From the NCBI RefSeq assembly GCF_964186585.1, contig NZ_OZ075067.1:2790001-2854000 (forward strand): a stretch of DNA of 64,000 nucleotides, given 5' to 3'. The notes below the pieces were generated by a model. That model saw only the letters and a program-made list of their open reading frames with translations. It was not told the DNA's origin and searched no databases. Below, one piece after another: positions 35,297 to 43,644 of the stretch (positions within the stretch are counted from its first letter, which is position 1; each line of letters starts with the position of its first letter). Both the position numbers and the translations under genes were made by a program. The DNA comes from Microbacterium sp. MM2322 (GTDB taxonomy: Bacteria > Actinomycetota > Actinomycetes > Actinomycetales > Microbacteriaceae).

Positions 35297-36616
35297 ATGC
35301 CTGCGCCGACCCTGAACCGCGAGATCCTGCGTCTCGCCGTGCCCGCGCTCGGCGCGCTGGTCGCCGAGCCGATGTTCCTCATCGTGGATGCCGCTCTGAT
35401 CGGCCACCTCGGCGTCGTGCCTCTCGCGGGCCTCGGCATCGCCAGCGCCGTGCTCCAGACGATCGTCGGACTGATGGTGTTCCTGGCGTATTCGACGACT
35501 CCGGCGGTCGCCCGGAAGTTCGGCGCCGGCGACAGCAAGAGCGCGGTCAGCGTCGGCATCGACGGACTCTGGCTCGCGCTGGGTCTCGGCGCCCTGCTCG
35601 CTCTGTTCGGATCGCTCGCGACGCCGTGGCTCGTCGACCTCTTCGGGCCGAGCCGCGAGGTCGCCGAGCAGGCAGTGACGTATCTTGCGCTGTCGATGTG
35701 GGGCCTGCCCGCGATGCTCATCGTCTTCGCGGCCACCGGACTGCTGCGCGGCATGCAGGACACCGTGACACCGCTCTGGATCGCGGGCCTCGGCTTCGGC
35801 GCCAACGCGCTGCTCAACTGGCTGTTCATCTACGGGTTCGGGTGGGGCATCGCCGGGTCCGCCGCGGGCACCGTCGCCGCGCAGTGGGGCATGGTCGCGG
35901 CCTACGTCGTCGTCATCGGACGCCTCGCGCGGCGCCACTCGGCATCCGTCCTGCCCCAGCGCGACGGCGTGCGCGGGTCGGCGAGGTCGGGCGGCTGGCT
36001 GTTCCTGCGGACGGTGTCGCTGCGCATCGCGCTGCTCGCGACGGTGGCCGTCGCGACGGGTCTCGGCACGGATGAGCTCGCCGGATGGCAGGTCGCGTTC
36101 ACGATCTTCTCGACGGCGGCGTTCGCCCTCGACGCCCTCGCGATCGCCGCGCAGGCGCTCATCGGCCGCGGCCTCGGCGCTGACGACGAACCGTTCGTGC
36201 GGCGCGTGCTCGGCCGTACCGTGGCGTGGGGCGCGTGGTTCGGTGTCATCGTCGGGGTGGCGATCGCCGCGCTCTCGGGTGTCATCGGCATCGCCTTCAC
36301 GGGGGATCCCGCGCTGGCCGCGCTCATCCAGCCGGCGCTCCTCGTCCTCGCTCTGGCGCAGCCCGTGTGCGGCGTGGTGTTCGTCCTCGACGGTGTGCTC
36401 ATGGGCGCCGGCGACGCGAAGTACCTGGCAGTCGTGGGCGCCCTGAACCTCGTGCCGTACCTGCCCGCGCTGGCGATCGTCATCGCCCTGCACCCCGGCG
36501 GGGCGGGCGGTCTCGCCTGGCTCGCGGCCTGCTTCTTCGGCGTCTACATGCTCGCCCGTCTCGGCACGCTCGGCTGGCGCGTGCGCCGTTCGGAGTGGCT
36601 TCGCGTCGCCGTGTGA
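35297..36616 (+). CDS. MATE-family efflux transporter (DinF-like)
   Basis: The 439-residue membrane protein has about 12 membrane segments in the two six-helix halves typical of MATE exporters (first half LAVPALGALVAEPMFLIVDAALIG, with later GFGWGIAGSAAGTVAAQ). It exports organic cations or drugs using a Na+ or H+ gradient. It is most like the DinF subgroup of actinobacteria. It follows rhamnulokinase by 43 bases but is not functionally related to it. Confidence 0.9.
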   Translation: MPAPTLNREILRLAVPALGALVAEPMFLIVDAALIGHLGVVPLAGLGIASAVLQTIVGLMVFLAYSTTPAVARKFGAGDSKSAVSVGIDGLWLALGLGALLALFGSLATPWLVDLFGPSREVAEQAVTYLALSMWGLPAMLIVFAATGLLRGMQDTVTPLWIAGLGFGANALLNWLFIYGFGWGIAGSAAGTVAAQWGMVAAYVVVIGRLARRHSASVLPQRDGVRGSARSGGWLFLRTVSLRIALLATVAVATGLGTDELAGWQVAFTIFSTAAFALDALAIAAQALIGRGLGADDEPFVRRVLGRTVAWGAWFGVIVGVAIAALSGVIGIAFTGDPALAALIQPALLVLALAQPVCGVVFVLDGVLMGAGDAKYLAVVGALNLVPYLPALAIVIALHPGGAGGLAWLAACFFGVYMLARLGTLGWRVRRSEWLRVAV

Positions 36617-36676
36617 CCGGATCCGCGGCATCCGTGCCGCTCCCGCAGTGTCACCCGGCTCCCCTAGAGTGCGGTC

Positions 36677-38104
36677 ATGGATCCCCGTGACGACGACTTC
36701 CTGAACGACCTGCACCGGCTGGTGCAGCGACTGAACCGGATGCCGGAGGCCGAGGAGGCTCCGCTGACGCCGCTCGGCGAGCGCGTCCGGGACCATCTCG
36801 GCGCCGACCCGACGGGACTGCCCATGGTGTCCGAAGCGGTCCCGCCGCACCGCCTCGTCGATCTCGACCTCGCCCTCGACGCCCTGGCCGGCGACGACGC
36901 CGAGGTCATCGGACTGCGCGGAGGCAGGCATCTGCGGCACGAGGAGTTCTCGGGCCTGCTCGCGTCGCCCTACGCCCGCATCCAGCCCGGTCCGGTCGAG
37001 TACGTGTCGGTCCCCACCGGGCCCGAGACGACGCGGCAGACGAAGTCGACCGCCCTGCGGATGTTCCGCGTCGACGGGATGCCGGTGGCCGCCCTGCAGC
37101 GCGCCGCCGACCCGCAGTCGGGTCGCGAGACGGCGTCTCTCGACGTCGTCGCCGCGTCGCCCGAGGTCGCCTCGGGGCTCCTCGCCGAGACGCGACGCCT
37201 GATGAACGAGCTCAGTGTCGTGCGTGGCAACGTCGTGAGCTTCGCGCGCGGAGAGTACGGGGCGAGCGGCATCGGACGGATGACGTTCCTCGAGCGGCCG
37301 ACGGTGACCGCCGACCAGGTGATCCTGCCGGAAGGGCTGCTCGACCGCATCCGCGCACATGTCGTCGAGATCGGCGGTCGCGCCGACGAACTGCGCTCCC
37401 GCGGGCAGCACCTCAAGCGCGGCGTCCTCCTGTACGGCCCTCCCGGAACGGGCAAGACGCTGACCATCCGTCACCTCATCCACGAGACACCGGGGACGAC
37501 GGTCGTGCTTCTGCAGGGGGCCGCACTCGGACTGATCGGTGAGGCCGCCTCGCTCGCCCGTGCGATGAGCCCTGCCCTGGTGGTCCTCGAGGATGTTGAC
37601 CTGGTGGCCGCGGACCGCGGTGACTTCGGATTGCAGCCGCTGCTGTTCGAGGTGCTCGACGCGCTGGACGGCCTCGACGGGGACGCCGACGTGGCCTTCG
37701 TCCTGACGACGAACCGGGCCGAGATCCTCGAGCCCGCTCTGGCCGCGCGGCCCGGCCGCGTCGACCTCGCCCTCGAGATCCCGCTGCCCGATCTGCCGGC
37801 CCGGCAGCGCCTGTTCCAGGTGTACGGCGGCGAGCTGCCGTTCTCGGCCGACGCGCTGGGTCAGTCCGCTGAGCGCGCCGAGGGGGTCACGGCATCCTTC
37901 GTGAAGGAGGTCGTGCGACGTGCGGTGCTGCGCGCCGTGACCGACGGTCGCGACGTGACCGACGACGACCTCGCGGTCGCTCTCGACGCGATGCTCGACG
38001 ACACCCGCGGGATCTCGCGCGTGCTGTTCGGCGGGGATGCGGCCGCCGACGCGGTGGCCGCGGAGGAGGGGAGCACCAGCATCCACTTCGGAGGGCACTT
38101 CTGA
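36677..38104 (+). CDS. AAA-family ATPase with unassigned N-terminal domain
   Basis: The 475-residue protein has an N-terminal domain of about 240 residues that I cannot assign, then one AAA domain: Walker A GPPGTGKT at 254-261, Walker B LVVLEDVDLV, sensor FVLTTNRAE and the arginine finger in LAARPGRVDLAL. It belongs to the classical AAA clade (Cdc48/FtsH-like), without a protease domain or membrane segment. The following lipoprotein gene starts within its stop codon (TGATG), so the two are co-translated. Function unknown. Confidence 0.88.
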   Translation: MDPRDDDFLNDLHRLVQRLNRMPEAEEAPLTPLGERVRDHLGADPTGLPMVSEAVPPHRLVDLDLALDALAGDDAEVIGLRGGRHLRHEEFSGLLASPYARIQPGPVEYVSVPTGPETTRQTKSTALRMFRVDGMPVAALQRAADPQSGRETASLDVVAASPEVASGLLAETRRLMNELSVVRGNVVSFARGEYGASGIGRMTFLERPTVTADQVILPEGLLDRIRAHVVEIGGRADELRSRGQHLKRGVLLYGPPGTGKTLTIRHLIHETPGTTVVLLQGAALGLIGEAASLARAMSPALVVLEDVDLVAADRGDFGLQPLLFEVLDALDGLDGDADVAFVLTTNRAEILEPALAARPGRVDLALEIPLPDLPARQRLFQVYGGELPFSADALGQSAERAEGVTASFVKEVVRRAVLRAVTDGRDVTDDDLAVALDAMLDDTRGISRVLFGGDAAADAVAAEEGSTSIHFGGHF

Positions 38105-38520
38105 TGCGCAAGTCGCGAAGGGCCACGGCGACGGTCGTGCTGTTCTCTGCCTTCGCGCTCTCGGGATGCGGGACGACACCGGGATTTGGTGGTGGCCAGG
38201 CCGCTGGTCAGTGCGCCGCACCGATCGTGACCGTGACTCCCGCGGCGGCGGCCCCCGGCGACACGGTTACCGTAACGAGCGACGGTTGGTCCGTCTGCGA
38301 GGACACCCCGAACGATCCCTCGGGCGAGGCACCCTGGACCGAGGTCCGGATCGAGTGGGCTCAGGGCGACACCTCGCGCGAGCTGCGTACCGCTGACATC
38401 ACCGATACGGCGATCTCCGCCGAGGTGACAGTGCCCGACGATGCGACCGCGGGGCCCGCCCGCATCCGCGTCCTCCACCGCGATCTCGCGATCGACGGCG
38501 ACCTGACGGTCACCGGCTGA
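38104..38520 (+). CDS. Small lipoprotein, unknown function
   Basis: The 138-residue protein has a signal peptide with lipobox LSGC (Cys21), so it is a membrane-anchored lipoprotein. The exported part is one beta-sandwich-like domain (IVTVTPAAAAPGDTVTVTSDGW, then IRVLHRDLAIDGDLTVTG), resembling an Ig-like domain. It is joined to the AAA ATPase gene by a TGATG overlap, although the two products lie on opposite sides of the membrane. It is convergent with the citrate transporter, only 7 bases apart. Confidence 0.82.
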   Translation: MRKSRRATATVVLFSAFALSGCGTTPGFGGGQAAGQCAAPIVTVTPAAAAPGDTVTVTSDGWSVCEDTPNDPSGEAPWTEVRIEWAQGDTSRELRTADITDTAISAEVTVPDDATAGPARIRVLHRDLAIDGDLTVTG

Positions 38521-38527
38521 CCCGCCC

Positions 38528-40045
38528 TCAGGCCATCAGCGGGATGGACCCGACGAGGACACCCACAGCGAGCATCACCAGCGAGACGATGACCGCACGC
38601 CACAGCACCTTCTTGTGGTGGTCGCCGAGGTTCACGCCGGCCAGCGAGACGAGCAGCAGGATTGCGGGGACGAGCGGGCTCTGGAGGTGGACCGGCTGGC
38701 CGGTGATCGAGGCGCGAGCCATCTCGACCGGCTCGATCCCGTAGTTCGAGGCGCTTTCGGCGAGGATCGGCAGGATGCCGAAGTAGAACGCGTCGTTCGA
38801 CATGAAGAACGTGAACGGGATCGACAGGATGCCGGTGATCACGGCCATGAACGGTCCGAGTGACGGCGGAATCACCTGGGTGACCCAACTCGCCATCGCG
38901 TCGACCATGCCGGTGCCGTTGAGCACACCGACGAGCACGCCGGCGGCGAGCACCATCGACACGACGCCGACGATGCTGGGGGCGTGGGCGACGATCTCGT
39001 CGGCCTGGTTCTTCAGCCGGGGGAAGTTGATGATGAGCGCGACGGCCGCACCGACCATGAAGACGTAGGCCAGCGGGTAGATGTCGAGCACGAGCATCAC
39101 CATGACGGCGAGGGTCAGGACGAGGTTGAACCAGATCAGCTTCGGTCGGAGCGTCGCCCGGTTCGGGTCGAGCAGCGTGTCGGCCATCGCGGTGTCGGCC
39201 GTGTCGACGAGTTTCGCGGCGTCGACGGCGGAGCGGGCGCCGCGGACCGTGACGATGTTGCCGGTGCGCAGGTGCGCGCGGGCGCCCGGCTTGCTCTCGG
39301 CACCGCGGAACAGTCGCGGCGCACCGAGGCGACCGTCGCCGGTGCCTTCGAGGCGCGAGGTATCGACCGATCCGGCGAGGCGACGGCGCTCCGAGAGGCC
39401 GAGGAACCACGCGAACAGCAGCGAGATGACGAGGCCCGTGGCGAGCGAGGGCAGCATCGGGACGAAGATGTCGGTCGGCTGCAGGCCGAGCGCCGAGGCG
39501 GCGCGCACGGTCGGACCGCCCCAGGGGACGATGTTCAGCGTGCCGTTCATGAGCCCGGCGACACAGGTCAGGACGACGGGGCTCATGCCGAGGCGGAGGT
39601 AGATCGGCAGCATCGCCGAGGTGGTGATGATGAAGGTGGTCGATCCGTCGCCGTCGAGCGAGACCGCTCCGGCGAGGATCGCGGTGCCGAGCACCACCTT
39701 GGCGGGGTCGTCCTTCAGCAGGCGGGTGATGAGGCGGATGAGCGGGTCGAAGAGCCCGACATCGATCATGATGCCGAAATACATGATCGCGAACATCAGC
39801 AGCGCGGCCGTGGGTGCGAGATCGCCGATCGCGTCGATGACCATGTCGCCGAGGCCGAGACCTGCACCGGCGAACAGGCCGAAGATGGTCGGCACCGTGA
39901 TGAGCGCGACCATGGGGGTCAGTCGCCGGGTCATGATCAGGGCCATGAAGGTCAGCACCATCACGAACCCGAGGATGACGAGGATCGTGTCCGGTGGGGT
40001 GAACGCCACGGGATACTCGACTGCCTCGGTATGCACGATGCTCAT
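38528..40045 (-). CDS. Citrate-metal:H+ symporter, CitMHS family
   Basis: The 505-residue membrane protein has about 12 membrane segments and matches the CitMHS family (CitM/CitH). Typical segments are DGDGSTTFIITTSAMLPIY, LNIVPWGGPTVRAAS and FMSNDAFYFGILPIL. These import citrate as a metal complex with H+. The ATG at 40045 has AAGGAG upstream. It is divergent from a CitA-type sensor kinase and its regulator, which most likely induce it when citrate is outside the cell. Confidence 0.92.
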   Translation of the reverse strand: MSIVHTEAVEYPVAFTPPDTILVILGFVMVLTFMALIMTRRLTPMVALITVPTIFGLFAGAGLGLGDMVIDAIGDLAPTAALLMFAIMYFGIMIDVGLFDPLIRLITRLLKDDPAKVVLGTAILAGAVSLDGDGSTTFIITTSAMLPIYLRLGMSPVVLTCVAGLMNGTLNIVPWGGPTVRAASALGLQPTDIFVPMLPSLATGLVISLLFAWFLGLSERRRLAGSVDTSRLEGTGDGRLGAPRLFRGAESKPGARAHLRTGNIVTVRGARSAVDAAKLVDTADTAMADTLLDPNRATLRPKLIWFNLVLTLAVMVMLVLDIYPLAYVFMVGAAVALIINFPRLKNQADEIVAHAPSIVGVVSMVLAAGVLVGVLNGTGMVDAMASWVTQVIPPSLGPFMAVITGILSIPFTFFMSNDAFYFGILPILAESASNYGIEPVEMARASITGQPVHLQSPLVPAILLLVSLAGVNLGDHHKKVLWRAVIVSLVMLAVGVLVGSIPLMA

Positions 40046-40132
40046 CGCGACTCCTTCGTCGTGAAGCGGCGCCGGGGGGTTCGGTGCCTGGTCCCGCGAG
40101 CGTACGGATGCCGCGGGGTGCCGCGCGCGCTA

Positions 40133-40184
40133 AGGCTCATTCCCCGGCGTTGTGCGCGTAACGTGGCTTTCGCTCATTGTGCGC
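40133..40184. promoter_or_regulatory. Direct repeats in the divergent citrate promoter region
   Basis: GCTCATT occurs at 40135-40141 and 40172-40178, and TTGTGCGC occurs at 40150-40157 and 40177-40184, close to the sensor kinase start. These could be binding sites of the divergent citrate response regulator. Confidence 0.35.
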
Positions 40185-40197
40185 AGGAGGTGGTCGG

Positions 40198-41844
40198 GTG
40201 CGGTTCGGGAGCAGGATGCTGGTCCTCCAGCTCGTCACGCAGGTGTGCGTCGTGGCGGCGTGCGCCGGCGTCTTCCTCTTCCTCGGGGTGCAGCAGCTGC
40301 GCGCCGAAGCGGAGTCCTCGGCGCTGAACATCGCCCGGAGCGTCGCGGCGACCCCCGACGTCCGCGAGCTGGTCGCGGAATACTCCGCCGACCCCGGCAC
40401 GCCGGATGCCGCGAAGCTTCGCGGCGGCCCTCTGCAGGGGTACGCCACCGCCGTCTCGGACCGTACGGACGTGCTGTTCGTCGTGATCACCGACGATCAC
40501 GGCATCCGTCTCGCCCACCCCGACCCGGACCGGCTCGGCGATGTCGTGAGCACGAGCTTCGACGACGCCCTCGCCGGGCGCGAGGTCGTGACGTGGGAGT
40601 CCGGCACGCTCGGCGAATCCGCACGCGCCAAGGTGCCGGTGTACGCGCCCGGCGACGGCGACCGGCCGGTCGGAGAGGTGAGCGTCGGATTCGAGCGAGC
40701 CAGCGTGTTCCGCGATCTGCCCGCCCTCCTCACCGGCATCGCCGTCGCGGTCGTGCTGGCCCTCGCCCTCGGCGCGGTCGCGGCGCTGCTGATGCGTCGG
40801 CGGCTCGAGCGCGTGACGCTGGGGCTGCAGCCCGAAGAGCTCGCGGCACTCGTCCAGACGCAGACCGCCGTGTTCGAGAGCGCGGACGAGGGTGTCGTCG
40901 CGGTGGACCCGGACGGCACCGTGCGCGTGTGGAGCGAGGCGACAACGCGGATGCTGGGCGTCGCCGCCGCGCCTGGGACCGCCCTTCGCGACGTCCCGGT
41001 CGACCCGTCGGTGCGCGATGCGCTCACGGGGGGCGCGCCGTCGGGACTCGCGGTCGGCGACCGCATCGTCTATGTCGACGTCCGCCCGGTGCGTCGCGGT
41101 TCCCGCGCACTCGGCACCGCGGCGATCCTCCGCGACCGGACCGATCTGCTCGCCCTCACCGAGCGTCTTGACGGCGTCCGCACCCTGACCGACGCGCTGC
41201 GCGCGCAGCGCCACGAGTTCGCGAACCGCCTGCACGCGGCATCCGGTCTGCTGGACGCGGGCCGCGGCGAGGAGGCCCGCGACTTCCTGCGCGAGGTCTC
41301 GGGTCGCGGCGCCGTCGACCTGCGGGTGGCCGGGCTGGATGCCGTGACTGACCCGGTCCTGCAGTCGTTCCTCGGCGCGATGGCCGAGAGCGCCCGCGAA
41401 CGCGGCGTCGAGTTGCGCGTCGGGCCCGACACCCTGCTGCGCAGCACGCTGCGCGAGGTGGAGGACACCCTCGCCGTGCTCGGGAACCTCGTGGGGAACG
41501 CGGTGACGGCCGCGGCATCCTCGTCGGCGGACGCCTGGGTAGAGGTGACCCTCCTCGACGAGCTGGACGGGGGCGAGCTCGTCCTGACGGTGGCGGATTC
41601 GGGAGGCGGCGTGACGGAGCCTGGCGACGTGTTCGCCGCGCGCACGGTGTCGGAGACTGAGACGGCGGTGCACGGCCACGGCATCGGGCTGCCGCTGTCC
41701 CGTGAGCTCTCGAGGCGACGCGGGGGCGAGGTCTGGATCATCGACGCGGGCGGCCGCGACGGCGGCGCGGTCTTCGGGGCTCGTCTGCCCGCGGTGATGG
41801 GTCCGGCGGGACCGGGTGAGATCGAGGAGAGCGACGATGAGTGA
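40198..41844 (+). CDS. Sensor histidine kinase, CitA/DcuS type
   Basis: This 548-residue kinase has an N-terminal membrane segment, an extracellular Cache/PAS sensor (about 40-170, with VLFVVITDDHGIRLAHPD), a second membrane segment, a cytoplasmic PAS domain (FESADEGVVAVDPDG), the dimerisation histidine His339 in AQRHEFAN, and an ATPase domain with GNLVGNAV, DSGGGV and GHGIGL. This is the layout of citrate and C4-dicarboxylate sensors. The GTG at 40198 is chosen because CAGGAGG precedes it. It is divergent from CitMHS and overlaps its regulator by 8 bases. Confidence 0.92.
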   Translation: MRFGSRMLVLQLVTQVCVVAACAGVFLFLGVQQLRAEAESSALNIARSVAATPDVRELVAEYSADPGTPDAAKLRGGPLQGYATAVSDRTDVLFVVITDDHGIRLAHPDPDRLGDVVSTSFDDALAGREVVTWESGTLGESARAKVPVYAPGDGDRPVGEVSVGFERASVFRDLPALLTGIAVAVVLALALGAVAALLMRRRLERVTLGLQPEELAALVQTQTAVFESADEGVVAVDPDGTVRVWSEATTRMLGVAAAPGTALRDVPVDPSVRDALTGGAPSGLAVGDRIVYVDVRPVRRGSRALGTAAILRDRTDLLALTERLDGVRTLTDALRAQRHEFANRLHAASGLLDAGRGEEARDFLREVSGRGAVDLRVAGLDAVTDPVLQSFLGAMAESARERGVELRVGPDTLLRSTLREVEDTLAVLGNLVGNAVTAAASSSADAWVEVTLLDELDGGELVLTVADSGGGVTEPGDVFAARTVSETETAVHGHGIGLPLSRELSRRRGGEVWIIDAGGRDGGAVFGARLPAVMGPAGPGEIEESDDE

Positions 41845-42496
41845 CATCCGTGTGCTGATCATCGACGACGACTTCCGCGTCGCCGGCGTGCACCGCGACA
41901 TCGTGACGGGGGTGCGCGGATTCACCGCGCTCGAGCCGGTCCGCACCGCGGCCGAGGCGCTGGCGGCCGTGCGGGCCGACACCCCCGACCTGATCCTCGC
42001 CGACGTGTACCTGCCCGACGGGGACGGCATCGAGGTGGTGCGCTCGTGCGGCGTCGACGCGTTCGTGCTGAGTGCGGCGACGGACGCGCGGACGGTGCGG
42101 CGCGCCTTCCGCGCCGGCGCCCTCGCCTACCTCGTGAAGCCGTTCGACGCGCGGACGCTGGCCGATCGCCTCGACCGGTACGCGCGCTACCGCAACCTGC
42201 TCTCCGACGCCGCCCCGCTCACGCAGGACCAGATCGACCGCGCGGCGACGGCGATGCGCGGCGCCCCCGACCAGGCGTCGGTGTCGCGGTCGGCGACGGA
42301 GCGGACCATCCTCGGCGCCCTCGCCGACGGCGAGGCGTCGGCGAGCGAGGTCGCCGAGCGCAGCGGCATCTCACGCGCAACGGCCCAGCGCCACCTCACC
42401 GCGCTCGCTTCGCGCGGGCTCGTGGAGATCAGCCTGCGCTACGGCACGACGGGCCGCCCTGAGCACCGCTTCCGCCTGGCGGATGCCGCGGGCTAA
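41837..42496 (+). CDS. Response regulator, CitB/DcuR type
   Basis: The 219-residue protein has a receiver domain with phospho-acceptor Asp56 in LADVYLP and Lys in VKPFDART, then a helix-turn-helix (ADGEASASEVAERSGISRAT) of the CitB-like group that ends in a winged domain. The start ATG overlaps the kinase stop by 8 bases. It probably activates the divergent CitMHS transporter gene in response to extracellular citrate. Confidence 0.92.
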   Translation: MSDIRVLIIDDDFRVAGVHRDIVTGVRGFTALEPVRTAAEALAAVRADTPDLILADVYLPDGDGIEVVRSCGVDAFVLSAATDARTVRRAFRAGALAYLVKPFDARTLADRLDRYARYRNLLSDAAPLTQDQIDRAATAMRGAPDQASVSRSATERTILGALADGEASASEVAERSGISRATAQRHLTALASRGLVEISLRYGTTGRPEHRFRLADAAG

Positions 42497-42557
42497 GGTG
42501 ACACCACGCCACGACGGCCGTGTCGGGCAGGAACCGATCGGGGGAACGGACTCCACC

Positions 42558-42977
42558 ATGAAGAACACCAGCAGGATCACACTCGCGACCGCTCTGATGG
42601 TCGCATCGGGTCTCGCACTGACCATCGGAGCCGCGGCACTCGCGACCTACCTGCTGACGGCGGACGGCACCTTCGCCGAGCTCGTCGTGGTCGCCGGCGC
42701 CGCCGGCACCGCCATCGTCACCGGCATCGTCGGAGTCTGGCTGCACCGGTTGCGCACCGTCGTCTCCGCCTTCGCGACGGTGGGATACCTGGTCGTGGGG
42801 GCGACGATTTTCCTCGGCGCCGTGACGACCCTCCAGGATGCTGCGGCGGGAGGTTTCGCGAACATCGGAGCGGGACTGCTCCTGCTCGTCGGCTCGGTCC
42901 TCGCCGTGCCGGCAACCGCTCTCGCCGTGACGCTCGCCGTCTTCTACCTGCGGTCCCGCCGGTACGCCGTGGCCTGA
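42558..42977 (+). CDS. Small integral membrane protein
   Basis: This 139-residue protein has four membrane segments (about 10-30, 38-56, 67-87 and 98-130) joined by short loops and ends in basic residues. I do not recognise a family. I chose the ATG at 42558, which begins MKNTSR; the upstream part of the frame has no coding character. It is convergent with the TrmH-like gene, 10 bases apart. Confidence 0.7.
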   Translation: MKNTSRITLATALMVASGLALTIGAAALATYLLTADGTFAELVVVAGAAGTAIVTGIVGVWLHRLRTVVSAFATVGYLVVGATIFLGAVTTLQDAAAGGFANIGAGLLLLVGSVLAVPATALAVTLAVFYLRSRRYAVA

Positions 42978-42987
42978 CAACGCGGGC

Positions 42988-43635
42988 TCAGGCGTAGCGG
43001 CGGCACCATTCGTACATGACGACCGCCGCGGCGGCCGAGGCGTTGATCGACCGGGTCGACCCGTACTGGGTGATCTCGACGACGCCGGATGCCGCGGCCA
43101 GCGCCTCGGGCGACAGCCCGGGACCTTCCTGCCCGAAAAGCAGGACGCACCGCTCGGGCACGTCCGCCCGATCCACGGGCACCGATCCGTCGACGTTGTC
43201 GATCGCGAGGACGGGGAGGCCAGCGGCATCCGCCCACGCGGTGAAGGCCGCGACGTCCTCGTGGTGGCGGACGTGCTGGTAGCGATCGGTGACCATCGCG
43301 CCGCGGCGGTTCCAGCGGCGCTTGCCGATGATGTGCACCTCGGCCGCGCCGAACGCGTTGGCGCTGCGCACGATCGAGCCGATGTTCATGTCGTGCTGCC
43401 AGTTCTCGATCGCGACGTGGAACGGATGCCGCTTCTCGTCGAGGTCCGCCACGATCGCCGTCATCGTCCAGTAGCGGTACCGGTCGACGACGTTGCGGCG
43501 ATCACCGTTCTCCAGGAGCTCACGGTCGTAGCGCGGATCGTCCGGCCAGGCGTCCGGGCCGCCGGGCCACGGGCCGACGCCGACGGGGAGCTGCGGCTCG
43601 GCGTCGCCGGCGGCGGGATCGGTCGGGTCTGGCAC
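42988..43635 (-). CDS. TrmH/SpoU-family RNA methyltransferase
   Basis: The 215-residue protein has the three SPOUT motifs: NIGSIVRSANAFG (motif 1), VLLFGQEGPGLS (motif 2) and QYGSTRSINASAAAAVVMYE (motif 3). These form the trefoil knot that binds SAM. Such enzymes 2'-O-methylate ribose in tRNA or rRNA. The short proline-rich N-terminus has no separate domain. Target not determined. Confidence 0.92.
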   Translation of the reverse strand: MPDPTDPAAGDAEPQLPVGVGPWPGGPDAWPDDPRYDRELLENGDRRNVVDRYRYWTMTAIVADLDEKRHPFHVAIENWQHDMNIGSIVRSANAFGAAEVHIIGKRRWNRRGAMVTDRYQHVRHHEDVAAFTAWADAAGLPVLAIDNVDGSVPVDRADVPERCVLLFGQEGPGLSPEALAAASGVVEITQYGSTRSINASAAAAVVMYEWCRRYA

Positions 43636-43644
43636 CGGTCCAGG

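Noticed and set aside
35057..38221. Very long open frame on the minus strand (over 1000 codons)
   Set aside because: It is antisense to rhamnulokinase, MATE and AAA genes with clear family motifs. Its composition (Arg, Glu, His, Gln) is typical of shadow frames in high-GC DNA.
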